Of a DNA stretch of 8,491 nucleotides, positions 1 through 6,183 are shown one piece after another. A model generated the notes under the pieces. That model searched no databases, was not told where the DNA came from, and was given only the letters and a program-made list of their open reading frames with translations. The DNA is taken from NCBI GenBank assembly GCA_903887035.1, contig CAISOG010000128.1:1-8491 (forward strand). The letters are read 5' to 3'. This DNA is from an uncultured Holosporaceae bacterium (GTDB lineage: Bacteria > Pseudomonadota > Alphaproteobacteria > CAISOG01). Each line of letters begins with the position of its first letter. Within the stretch, counting starts at the first letter, position 1. A program made the translations under genes and the position numbers.

Positions 1-699
1 CAACGACAGATATGGTGCCACATCTTCCTGATATCCAGTGAACACAAGGCGTTCTTCCAGTCCAAGTTCCTTCCCCTGTGTCCGTAGTGCTCCAGCCCAC
101 GGCCCCTCGCCAACAACGACGAACCATGCATCAGGAATTCGATCGAGGACCAATCTGGCCGCCCGCAGGAAATAATGGTGCCCCTTCATTTCGGCAAGAC
201 GGCCTGCGGTGCCAACGACAATTGCGCTGTCTGGAATCCCAAGCTTCTGGCGCAGGGCCAGCCGCCCCTGCTGAGTGGAGCGCACGATTCGATCGACAGG
301 CAGACCATTGACGAGAACCTCCATCTGTCCGGCTGGTACATATCTTTCTTCAATCATGAAGTCTGCCACCGGCTTTGAGACTGCCAGCGCCTTGGATTGC
401 CAGTTTCGCAGGAACCAATCGATCGCGCGCTGGTATAGCGGCAGTCGCTCATCCACGTAATGCTCCTGGATTACTACAGGCACATGTCTGATCCGCCCGG
501 CAACACGGCCAAAGTTGAAAGAGGCATATCCGTGGAGATGCAGCACCGACGGCCGCCATTCACGAATAACGCGCAGCACGTCAAAAAGTGTCGAGAGGTC
601 ATATTTGCCTTTGTTCAGCGATACCACCTCAACCCCAGCCTGCCGCAGGACGTCACAGGCAGCGTCTTCGCCACCATTGGTTGGGACAAAACCATGACC
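1..699 (-). CDS. Family-4 glycosyltransferase (GT-B fold), partial at both ends
   Basis: A single minus-strand frame is open from 699 to the window edge (233 codons) and continues past position 1. It reads as a GT4 enzyme, which transfers a sugar from a nucleotide donor, typically in surface polysaccharide or LPS synthesis. Features seen: an N-domain strand followed by RPSVLHLHGY; PVVIQEHYVDERLPLYQR; ALAVSKPVADF; then the linker VLVNGLPVDR. The C-domain begins with GTAGRLAEMKGHHYFLRAA, then WFVVVGEGP and the start of the next strand, VFTGYQEDVAPYL. The donor-binding end lies outside the window. The N-terminus is abnormal: the frame is closed by TAA at 700-702, and roughly the first 25-30 residues expected for the family are not in the continuous frame. 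The only early internal start is a GTG at 625-627, which would remove most of the first Rossmann strands. Family assignment is firm; substrate is unknown. It may be a pseudogene. Confidence 0.8.
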
Positions 700-783
700 T
701 TAATCACTTGTCAAAGTCAGGCGCGCCAGCAGGCCTTTAAGGCACGGCAGGCCGGTTCCTATAACAACAATCATTACAACCAT
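700..783 (-). other. Possible detached 5' end of the glycosyltransferase, ending in TAA
   Basis: Read on the minus strand from ATG 783-781 (or ATG 774-772), this stretch gives a short peptide beginning MVVMIVVIGTGLP and ending at TAA 700-702. It is in the same frame as the glycosyltransferase body that follows at 699. The hydrophobic first strand followed by a G-rich turn resembles the opening of many GT4 proteins. The joined length (about 53 residues up to the LRQAGVEVV segment) also fits the family. The residues between the first strand and the stop do not look like a normal GT4 helix, so a more complex rearrangement is possible. No strong ribosome binding site is seen. The remaining bases up to 797 hold nothing else recognisable. 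Confidence 0.3.
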
Positions 784-797
784 CGGCCACCCAATCC

Positions 798-1184
798 ATG
801 ATCGCCTTTTTCGCAGTATGGTGGTTATCCTGTGCGTTAATAGGGTTGGCGGCTGGGGTGGCCGCCGGCATTTTTGGTATCGGCGGGGGTATTGTTATGG
901 TGCCCCTGTTGGTACTGGTGCTTAGCCTGCCCCAGCAAAGCGCCAGTGCGATATCCCTGGTCGTTATCCTGTTGCCCGTTGGGTTACCAGCGATTTTGCA
1001 GTATTGGCATGCCGGCAAATTGCAGCCTGAGCATCTGAAGATTGCCGCCATTTTGGGGCTAGGCGTCGTCGTAGGCAGTTATTTTGGCGCCAAATTATCC
1101 CTGCAACTGCCAGAAATGGTGCTGCGCAAATTGTTTGCAGTCCTGTTGGTTGCCGTCGCACTGAAAATGTGGTTCAGCCGTTAG
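798..1184 (+). CDS. Half-length TauE/SafE (TSUP) family membrane protein
   Basis: This 128-residue, very hydrophobic protein carries about four membrane segments (roughly residues 5-27, 33-70, 79-100 and 108-126). The family signature FGIGGG is at residues 26-31 and is followed by IVMVPLLVLVL. TSUP proteins are putative exporters of sulfite, sulfoacetate and other organic anions across the inner membrane. Full-length members have about 250 residues built from two such repeats. Single-repeat members of about 120 residues also exist and presumably dimerise (inference), so this looks complete rather than truncated. The start at 798 is the only ATG that keeps the whole first helix; an in-frame TAA lies at 762-764 and no Shine-Dalgarno sequence is visible. 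It is divergent from the glycosyltransferase remnant and convergent with dksA. The substrate cannot be inferred from context. Confidence 0.85.
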   Translation: MIAFFAVWWLSCALIGLAAGVAAGIFGIGGGIVMVPLLVLVLSLPQQSASAISLVVILLPVGLPAILQYWHAGKLQPEHLKIAAILGLGVVVGSYFGAKLSLQLPEMVLRKLFAVLLVAVALKMWFSR

Positions 1185-1193
1185 GGGACGGGC

Positions 1194-1218
1194 GGGGATA
1201 GGATTTGCCGACTACCCC
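1194..1218. terminator. Weak hairpin between convergent genes
   Basis: GGGG-A-TAG (1194-1201) can pair with CTACCCC (1212-1218) around a 10-base loop, with one bulged A. It lies in the 43-bp gap between the convergent TSUP gene and dksA, where a bidirectional terminator would be expected. No T-run follows on either strand, so it does not meet the usual intrinsic-terminator pattern. Confidence 0.25.
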
Positions 1219-1227
1219 CAACACACC

Positions 1228-1695
1228 CTAAAATTCAGATTCTTCGTCGGCATCTTCGCGGTGGGTACGCTCATATTTTTCATGGCGTTCTTGCGCTTCG
1301 ATGCTGTATTTGGCGATTGGGCGAGCCTCCAAACGGGGGATACCAATTGGTTCGCCCGTTTCTTCACAGTAACCAAAGCTGCCATCGTCGATTCGATCAA
1401 TAGCGCTGTCAATCTGGGAGATAAGCTTGCGCAGGCGATCGCGGGTACGCAGCTCTAACGCTCGTTCGGTTTCCAGCGATGCACGGTCGGTAATATCAGG
1501 CTCCGCCATGCTTTCCTGTTGCAAACTGGCCAAGGTGGCCTGAGATTCCTTAATAATTTCAGTCTTCCAACTTAGCAGTTTTTGGCGAAAATATTCCCGC
1601 ATCACGGGATTCATAAATTCTTCCTGCTCCGTCGGGCGATAATTTTCCGGAATTTCGGTCATCAGCGAATCGATATTTAAATTTTGAGTAGGCAT
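1228..1695 (-). CDS. dksA: RNA polymerase-binding transcription factor DksA, cysteine-poor alphaproteobacterial type
   Basis: This 155-residue protein matches DksA throughout. The N-terminal segment is NYRPTEQEEFMNP, and a long coiled coil runs from about residue 33 to 104. Its tip reads PDITDRA, with the functional acidic residues Asp67 and Asp70 and Ala72. The globular end is FGYCEETGEPIGIPRLEARPIA. DksA inserts the coiled coil into the RNA polymerase secondary channel and, with ppGpp, reprograms transcription in the stringent response. Only one of the four zinc-ligand cysteines of the E. coli protein is present (Cys110; the others are Thr113, Ser131 and Ala134). This is the known pattern of many alphaproteobacterial DksA proteins. 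The start at 1695 has a GGGGA sequence 11 bases upstream; an alternative is Met12, which lacks any ribosome binding site. The acidic tail is DADEESEF. It may be translationally coupled to the small frame upstream. Confidence 0.93.
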   Translation of the reverse strand: MPTQNLNIDSLMTEIPENYRPTEQEEFMNPVMREYFRQKLLSWKTEIIKESQATLASLQQESMAEPDITDRASLETERALELRTRDRLRKLISQIDSAIDRIDDGSFGYCEETGEPIGIPRLEARPIAKYSIEAQERHEKYERTHREDADEESEF

Positions 1696-1703
1696 CTATA
1701 CAG

Positions 1704-1772
1704 TCATCCCCACAGCGCATCGGTTAGTAGCAAAGCCATAAACAGGACACCCCATTTAAGGTTGGTATCCAT
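1704..1772 (-). CDS. Candidate 22-residue hydrophobic small protein or leader peptide upstream of dksA
   Basis: ATG at 1772-1770 opens a frame reading MDTNLKWGVLFMALLLTDA followed by LWG and TGA at 1706-1704. It has a short polar, Lys-containing N-terminus and then a run of hydrophobic residues long enough for one membrane segment. A weak purine-rich AGAGA lies about 9 bases upstream. Its stop codon is 8 bases before the dksA ATG, and its last codons contain the GGGGA sequence that could serve as the dksA ribosome binding site. That layout would suit translational coupling. I recognise no family. It may be a chance frame; conservation has not been checked. Confidence 0.3.
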   Translation of the reverse strand: MDTNLKWGVLFMALLLTDALWG

Positions 1773-1861
1773 ACGCTATTCTCTAAGGTTGCGCAAGCGG
1801 GTGTCGCTATCTAAAACAGAGGGGGCAGTTCTGCTTTGACCCAAAATCTTCCTGTTTCACC
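1773..1861. promoter_or_regulatory. Divergent control region between dksA and cckA
   Basis: This 89-bp gap must hold the signals for both directions. On the plus strand a weak sigma70-like pair is TTGCGC (1789-1794), a 17-bp spacer, and TAAAAC (1812-1817), upstream of cckA. A short inverted repeat, CAGA...TCTG (1817-1820 and 1830-1833) with A/T flanks, lies just downstream. No TTAA-N7-TTAA CtrA box is present. No clear promoter is seen for the dksA direction. Confidence 0.3.
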
Positions 1862-3664
1862 ATGGTTATCAATCCTTCTATGAATCTTGTTCTTGACGAT
1901 GCCCTATTATTAATCGTGATTGGAGCATTGTGCCTGATCCTGATTACACCTGTTGTGCTGAAACGGTGCCCAGGGCGATTGGGGCGGTGGGCACGGCAGA
2001 ATCTTCAGGGGGATCGGGGCAATATTCGTGAAGAGTCCAAGCCCTTTGATGAGCATGACGCCGATCAGATTTTCTATCATCTGTTCATGAAGGCACCTGT
2101 CGGAATTATTATTGCCGATTTAGAGGGGATTATCAAATTTTGCAACCCGCTGGCGCACCAGTTGATTAATGATCGGGTTGCCCCCGTGTTGGGTCAAAAT
2201 CTTGTCCAACTTACTGCGCCGGATTCGCGGGCAGCATTGGCGCAGATGGTCGCGCAGGTGCAGGAACAGCATCAGGATCAATCAGGGGATACGGCCGCGG
2301 AACAACCTGTCGAGCTGGGTCCATTAGAAATTCGCCTGCAACTTGGTGGAGGAACGGCGCAGGGGGCGGATACCGCCTCAGCGCAGCAGAATGATCGCTA
2401 CGCCAGCGTCTTTATCGGTTGCCTGTTAGATGCGGGCGGGCAAATCAGCGGGCTGATCATCCACCTGATTGATATTACTGCGCGCAAAACCCTGGCCAGC
2501 CAGTTTGCCCAGTCCCAAAAAATGCAGGCGGTGGGGCAGCTGGCGGGTGGGGTGGCGCATGATTTTAACAACCTGCTGACCGCTATGATCGGCTATTGCG
2601 ACCTGTTGCTGATGAAGCATAAGGTCGGGGATCCATCCTTTGCCGACGTGATGCAGATTAAGCAGAATGCCAACCGTGCCGCCAATCTAGTGCGTCAGCT
2701 GTTGGCCTTTTCCCGTCAACAAACGCTGAAGCCGCGGGTGCTGAACCTGGTCGATACGCTGGCGGAAATTCGCCACCTACTTAGTCGGTTGTTGGGAGAG
2801 GTTGTGCAGCTTGAGGTTGTGCATGCGCAGGATCAGTTGCTGATTAAGGCGGATCAGGGGCAGTTGGAGCAGGTTATCGTCAACCTGGCCGTTAATGCCC
2901 GTGACGCTATGCCAACAGGCGGCAAACTGACCATCAGCACCGATTTGTGGACGCCGACGCAGCCTGTGCATCAGGGGAATGAGGTGGTACCGGTTGGTCG
3001 TTATGTAAGGATTGCCGTGATGGATTCGGGCACCGGTATTCCGCCCGAAGTGTTGGCGCGCATTTTTGAGCCGTTTTTTACCACTAAGGAATTGGGGGCT
3101 GGTACCGGCCTGGGGCTGTCAACCGTCTATGGTATTGTCAAACAAACGGGCGGTTATGTGTTGGTCGAAAGCACGGTTGGGGTGGGCACCACCTTTTTCA
3201 TCCTGCTGCCCGTCTATGAAGGGGGGTTAAGCGATGAAAGCCAAGATGATGCCGATAGCCCCGCCGTTGTGGGCAGCAACCCCGCCGATTGCCGCATTTT
3301 GTTGGTAGAGGATGAGGATCCCGTAAGATTGTTCAGTGCTAGAGCCCTGCGCAGTAAGGGATTTACGGTGATTGAGGCGCGCAGCGGTGCCGCCGCCCTG
3401 GAAATCATCGATAAGGGCGGTGAACGGTTTGAGGTGTTGGTCACCGACGTCATGATGCCTGAAATGGACGGCTCCACCCTTATCATAGAAGTGCGCAAAC
3501 GCATGCCGGAGATTCGGGTTATCTGTATATCGGGCTATGCGGAGGAAACCATCCGCGACCGCCTGGATCAATCGCCGAACGTGCAGTTTTTGCCCAAACC
3601 TTTTGGCCTGCAGCAATTGTTGGCCAAGGTGAATGAGGTTCTTAAGGAGAAGGATGCTGGGTAG
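1862..3664 (+). CDS. cckA: Hybrid sensor histidine kinase CckA
   Basis: The 600-residue protein has one N-terminal membrane segment (about residues 14-33) and a PAS domain (about 66-210, APVGIIIADLEGIIKFCNP). The HisKA domain has phospho-acceptor His233 in GGVAHDFNNLLTAMIGY. The HATPase domain has N-box Asn345 and G-box Asp388, then EPFFTTKELGAGTGLGLSTV. The C-terminal receiver has Asp484/Glu485, phospho-acceptor Asp529 in VTDVMMPEMDG, and Lys579. The stretch IKQNANRAANLVRQLLAFSR and the intact receiver are characteristic of CckA. CckA sits at the inner membrane and exchanges phosphate with ChpT and hence CtrA, controlling cell cycle, motility and development. Caulobacter CckA is longer (about 690 residues, two membrane segments, tandem PAS); this copy shows one of each. 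The start at 1862 is the first ATG after an in-frame TAA (1784-1786), but no ribosome binding site precedes it or Met7. It diverges from dksA. Confidence 0.92.
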   Translation: MVINPSMNLVLDDALLLIVIGALCLILITPVVLKRCPGRLGRWARQNLQGDRGNIREESKPFDEHDADQIFYHLFMKAPVGIIIADLEGIIKFCNPLAHQLINDRVAPVLGQNLVQLTAPDSRAALAQMVAQVQEQHQDQSGDTAAEQPVELGPLEIRLQLGGGTAQGADTASAQQNDRYASVFIGCLLDAGGQISGLIIHLIDITARKTLASQFAQSQKMQAVGQLAGGVAHDFNNLLTAMIGYCDLLLMKHKVGDPSFADVMQIKQNANRAANLVRQLLAFSRQQTLKPRVLNLVDTLAEIRHLLSRLLGEVVQLEVVHAQDQLLIKADQGQLEQVIVNLAVNARDAMPTGGKLTISTDLWTPTQPVHQGNEVVPVGRYVRIAVMDSGTGIPPEVLARIFEPFFTTKELGAGTGLGLSTVYGIVKQTGGYVLVESTVGVGTTFFILLPVYEGGLSDESQDDADSPAVVGSNPADCRILLVEDEDPVRLFSARALRSKGFTVIEARSGAAALEIIDKGGERFEVLVTDVMMPEMDGSTLIIEVRKRMPEIRVICISGYAEETIRDRLDQSPNVQFLPKPFGLQQLLAKVNEVLKEKDAG

Positions 3665-3669
3665 GGGGC

Positions 3670-3686
3670 ATAGCCAAGCGGGCTAT
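3670..3686 (+). other. Hairpin just after the cckA stop codon
   Basis: ATAGCC (3670-3675) and GGCTAT (3681-3686) form a perfect 6-bp stem with loop AAGCG, starting 6 bases after the cckA stop. No T-run follows, so an intrinsic terminator is doubtful. It could protect the cckA mRNA 3' end or be part of a longer folded metE leader if transcription reads through. Confidence 0.35.
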
Positions 3687-3703
3687 CCAGCCGTAATCAA
3701 GGG

Positions 3704-3731
3704 TTGACGGCCAAGTTCTGGTGGTTACTAT
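3704..3731 (+). promoter_or_regulatory. Sigma70-like promoter for metE
   Basis: A -35 box TTGACG (3704-3709, five of six consensus bases), a 16-bp spacer and a -10 box TACTAT (3726-3731, four of six) are correctly spaced. Transcription would begin near 3738, giving a leader of about 45 bases that contains the GCCCC/GGGGC hairpin and the AAAGG ribosome binding site. This is the best promoter match I found in the window. Confidence 0.45.
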
Positions 3732-3744
3732 TGCAGATAGATAA

Positions 3745-3757
3745 GCCCCTTAGGGGC
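3745..3757 (+). promoter_or_regulatory. GCCCC-TTA-GGGGC hairpin or operator in the metE leader
   Basis: GCCCC (3745-3749) and GGGGC (3753-3757) form a strong 5-bp stem with a three-base loop, 26 bases before the metE ATG. As DNA it is a near-perfect 13-bp palindrome that could bind a dimeric repressor. As RNA it is a short hairpin just upstream of the ribosome binding site AAAGG (3771-3775). GCCCC could instead pair with GGGGC at 3665-3669. No known MetR, SAM-II or B12-box motif is recognisable here. Confidence 0.35.
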
Positions 3758-3783
3758 ATAACTTGCAGTAAAAGGTTTTTATT

Positions 3784-6099
3784 ATGGCTTGGTCAGCAAA
3801 TTTGGGTTTTCCCGTCATCGGTCTGAAACGCGAAACAAAAAAAGCGTTGGAGTCGTTCTGGTCAGGGCAAATGACCGCCGATGAGATGTTGACCACCACC
3901 GCCGCCATCGCCAAAGGCAATTGGGTGCGCCAACAACAGGCAGGCCTGGATTTTATCCCCAGTGGTGAATTTTCCCTGTATGACCGCATGCTGGATACCG
4001 CCGTAATGATTGACGCGGTGCCAGATCGCTATGCGCCATTGGCTAAGGCGGATGCGCTGACCCGCTATTTCGCCCAGGCACGCGGATTTCAGGGGGAGTT
4101 TGCTGGCCAAAAACTGGATCTGGCCGCCCTGGACATGACCAAATGGTTTGATACCAATTACCACTATCTGGTTCCTGAGCTGAACGGTGACAGCCAGTTT
4201 AGTCTGACCGAAAATCAACCGCTTAAGGCCTATCAGAGCGCAAAGGCGGCGGGATTTACCACCCGCCCCGTCGTGATTGGCCCCATCACTTTTCTGTGGC
4301 TGGCAAAAATTAAAGGCGGGGAGGCGAATTTGGCTCGCCTGCTGGATCGCTTGTTGCCTGTTTACGAAACCCTGCTGCAGGAATTGGCGGCCTCTGGGGT
4401 GGAGTGGGTGCAGGTGGATGAACCCGCCCTGGTCATGGATCTGCCAAAATCGGTGGCGGCCTTGTACACCGCAAGCTATCAACGCCTGAAAAAGGCCGCG
4501 GGCAGCACGAAATTGATGCTGACCACCTATTTTGATGGGTTGCGTGAGAATTTGAGCCTGGCCACCAAACTGGATATTGATGGGTTGCATTTGGATCTGA
4601 CCCGCGCCCCGAAGGAGGGGTTGGCGGCGGCGGAGCAAGCGCCCGCCCACCTGCTGCTATCCCTGGGGGTGATTGACGGCCGCAACATCTGGCGCGCCGA
4701 TTTGTCAAGCAAGCTGGCGGTGTTAGAGGATATTGCCAGCCGCGTTGGGCAGGATCGCTTGATTGTCGCTCCATCCTGTTCCCTGCTGCACAGCCCGATT
4801 GATTTGGCCGAAGAAGGCAAAATAGATGCGGAAATCAAAAGCTGGATGGCCTTTGCCCAACAAAAATTGGTTGAGGTGCAAACCCTGGTGAAGGGGCTGA
4901 ATCATGGCCGCAGCGCGATAGCCGCTGAGCTGGCGCAGTCCGATGCCGCGGTGGAAAGCCGTCGCCAATCAACCCGCGTCCATAACCCCAGCGTTAACGC
5001 GCTGTTGGCTGAATTTTCCAGCAAGACTATCGCGCGTACTAGCCCCTTTGCCCAACGTTGGCAGGCGCAACAGGCCAGCCTGCAGCTGCCGATTTTCCCC
5101 ACCACCACCATTGGATCGTTCCCGCAAACGCCAGAAGTTCGCGAAATGCGTCAACAGTTGCGTAAGGGAACGCTGGAGCAGGCTGACTACAACAAGCAAA
5201 TGAATGAGCAAATTGCGGCGGCGGTGCGTTGGCAGGAAGAAATCGATATGGACGTGTTGGTTCATGGCGAGTTTGAGCGTAACGACATGGTCGAGTATTT
5301 TGGTGAACAGCTGGACGGCTATGTGTTCAGCAGCAATGGTTGGGTGCAAAGCTATGGGTCACGCTATGTAAAGCCGCCGATTATTTTTGGCGATGTGTCG
5401 CGCCCCGAAGCGATGACGGTGGCCTGGACCCGTTATGCCCAAAGCCTGACCAAACGGCCGATGAAGGGGATGTTGACGGGGCCTGTTACCATGTTGCAAT
5501 GGTCGTTTGTGCGGGATGATCAGCCGCGTTCCTCAACCTGTCGTCAATTGGCGTTGGCCATTCGCGCTGAGGTGTTGGATCTGGAATCGGCTGGCATCCA
5601 TATCATCCAGATTGATGAGCCCGCCATCCGTGAGGGGCTACCCCTGCGCGATGCAGATCGCCAGGCCTATTTGGATTGGGCGGTGGGCAGCTTCCGCCTT
5701 AGCTACTTCGGCGTTAAGGACAGCACGCAAATTCACACCCACATGTGCTACTCCGAATTTAACGACATCATGCCGGCGATTGCCGCGATGGATGCGGATG
5801 TTATTTCGATTGAAACCTCACGCTCGCACATGGAATTGTTGGAAGCCTTTGTGGACTTTCACTATCCCAACCAAATTGGGCCTGGGGTTTACGACATCCA
5901 TTCCCCCCGCCTGCCCAACGTGGCGGGCATGGTGGAGTTGTTGGAGCTGGCCGCTGCCCGCCTGAAGCCTGAGCAAATTTGGGTTAACCCCGATTGCGGC
6001 CTGAAAACCCGCAAGTGGCAGGAGGTTAAGCCCGCCCTGGCCGCGATGATTGATGCGGCTAAGGTGTTGCGAGAGAAGTACCAGCAGGCCGCGGCTTAG
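3784..6099 (+). CDS. metE: Cobalamin-independent methionine synthase
   Basis: MetE transfers a methyl group from 5-methyltetrahydropteroyltri-L-glutamate to homocysteine in the last step of methionine synthesis, in the cytosol and without vitamin B12. The 771-residue protein is full length (E. coli about 753) and has both TIM-barrel halves. N-domain folate-binding residues are seen as RETK at 16-19 and Lys120 in TKWFDTNYHY. The C-domain begins near residue 430 with TTTIGSFPQTPEVR; Ile443-Gly-Ser445 bind homocysteine. The zinc ligands are His653 and Cys655 (IHTHMCYSEF), Glu677 (ISIETSRS) and Cys738 (NPDCGLKTR). All are offset by 12 from the E. coli numbering. The start is fixed by AAAGG 8 bases upstream and by homology. 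One small oddity: the usual FPRIG near the N-terminus is FPVIG. It is preceded by its own promoter and a hairpin-rich leader. No full-length minus-strand gene overlaps it. Confidence 0.97.
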   Translation: MAWSANLGFPVIGLKRETKKALESFWSGQMTADEMLTTTAAIAKGNWVRQQQAGLDFIPSGEFSLYDRMLDTAVMIDAVPDRYAPLAKADALTRYFAQARGFQGEFAGQKLDLAALDMTKWFDTNYHYLVPELNGDSQFSLTENQPLKAYQSAKAAGFTTRPVVIGPITFLWLAKIKGGEANLARLLDRLLPVYETLLQELAASGVEWVQVDEPALVMDLPKSVAALYTASYQRLKKAAGSTKLMLTTYFDGLRENLSLATKLDIDGLHLDLTRAPKEGLAAAEQAPAHLLLSLGVIDGRNIWRADLSSKLAVLEDIASRVGQDRLIVAPSCSLLHSPIDLAEEGKIDAEIKSWMAFAQQKLVEVQTLVKGLNHGRSAIAAELAQSDAAVESRRQSTRVHNPSVNALLAEFSSKTIARTSPFAQRWQAQQASLQLPIFPTTTIGSFPQTPEVREMRQQLRKGTLEQADYNKQMNEQIAAAVRWQEEIDMDVLVHGEFERNDMVEYFGEQLDGYVFSSNGWVQSYGSRYVKPPIIFGDVSRPEAMTVAWTRYAQSLTKRPMKGMLTGPVTMLQWSFVRDDQPRSSTCRQLALAIRAEVLDLESAGIHIIQIDEPAIREGLPLRDADRQAYLDWAVGSFRLSYFGVKDSTQIHTHMCYSEFNDIMPAIAAMDADVISIETSRSHMELLEAFVDFHYPNQIGPGVYDIHSPRLPNVAGMVELLELAAARLKPEQIWVNPDCGLKTRKWQEVKPALAAMIDAAKVLREKYQQAAA

Positions 6100-6109
6100 A
6101 CGGGGGGCA

Positions 6110-6137
6110 GGCGCTATGATGAGCTTTATGATGCGCC
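6110..6137 (+). other. GGCGC/GCGCC inverted repeat between metE and glk
   Basis: GGCGC (6110-6114) pairs with GCGCC (6133-6137) around an 18-base loop. The loop contains two ATGATG direct repeats (6116-6121 and 6128-6133, the latter overlapping the 3' arm by one base). It starts 11 bases after the metE stop. There is no T-run after it, so it is not a standard terminator. It may help define the metE mRNA 3' end or affect translation of the short frame starting in the loop. Confidence 0.25.
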
Positions 6138-6181
6138 ATAGGCCAACCTGCATGCCAACTTCTTGTGGTGGGGAGATCTAA
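6116..6181 (+). CDS. Candidate 21-residue Met-rich short frame upstream of the glucokinase gene
   Basis: ATG at 6116 opens MMSFMMRHRPTCMPTSCGGEI and ends at TAA 6179-6181, two bases before the glucokinase ATG. Five of its 21 residues are methionine. A GGGGGG run (6102-6107) lies 8 bases upstream and could act as a ribosome binding site. The last codons cover the glucokinase Shine-Dalgarno sequence, so translation here would affect the next gene. No family is recognised, and a frame this short can easily arise by chance. Confidence 0.2.
   Translation: MMSFMMRHRPTCMPTSCGGEI
6170..6175 (+). promoter_or_regulatory. Shine-Dalgarno GGGGAG that fixes the glucokinase start
   Basis: GGGGAG lies 8 bases upstream of ATG 6184, the best-placed ribosome binding site in the window. 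It argues against the in-frame TTG at 6163, which lies upstream of this site and would add seven residues unrelated to the family. Confidence 0.7.
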
Positions 6182-6183
6182 AG

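Noticed and set aside
139..425. Three CGATCG sites within about 290 bp, suggesting a spaced repeat
   Set aside because: They fall inside the glycosyltransferase frame, two encode part of an Asp-Arg-Ile and one an Ile-Asp, and the flanks are unrelated, so coding explains them.
737..1051. Minus-strand open frame of 104 codons rich in Cys and Pro opposite the TSUP gene
   Set aside because: It mirrors the hydrophobic TSUP coding strand, and its cysteines do not form a known metal-binding pattern.
1773..1861. CtrA-binding box near cckA
   Set aside because: No TTAA-N7-TTAA arrangement occurs in the divergent region or in the other gaps read.
3665..3757. tRNA-like opening (GGGGCATAGCCAAGCGGGCTA resembles an acceptor strand plus D-arm)
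   Set aside because: There is no 3' strand complementary to the full acceptor, no TTC-containing T-arm and no 7-base anticodon loop in the right place.
3665..3783. Cobalamin or SAM-II riboswitch upstream of metE
   Set aside because: No B12-box-like conserved segment and no SAM-II core could be found by eye; only generic hairpins are seen.
3862..4650. Long minus-strand open frame (262 codons) inside metE
   Set aside because: It lies wholly opposite a fully conserved metE, is rich in Gln/His/Arg from complementing metE codons, and shows no family signature or ribosome binding site.
6163..6183. Upstream TTG start for the glucokinase-family gene
   Set aside because: The TTG precedes the strong GGGGAG site, and the seven added residues do not resemble family N-termini; ATG 6184 is better.
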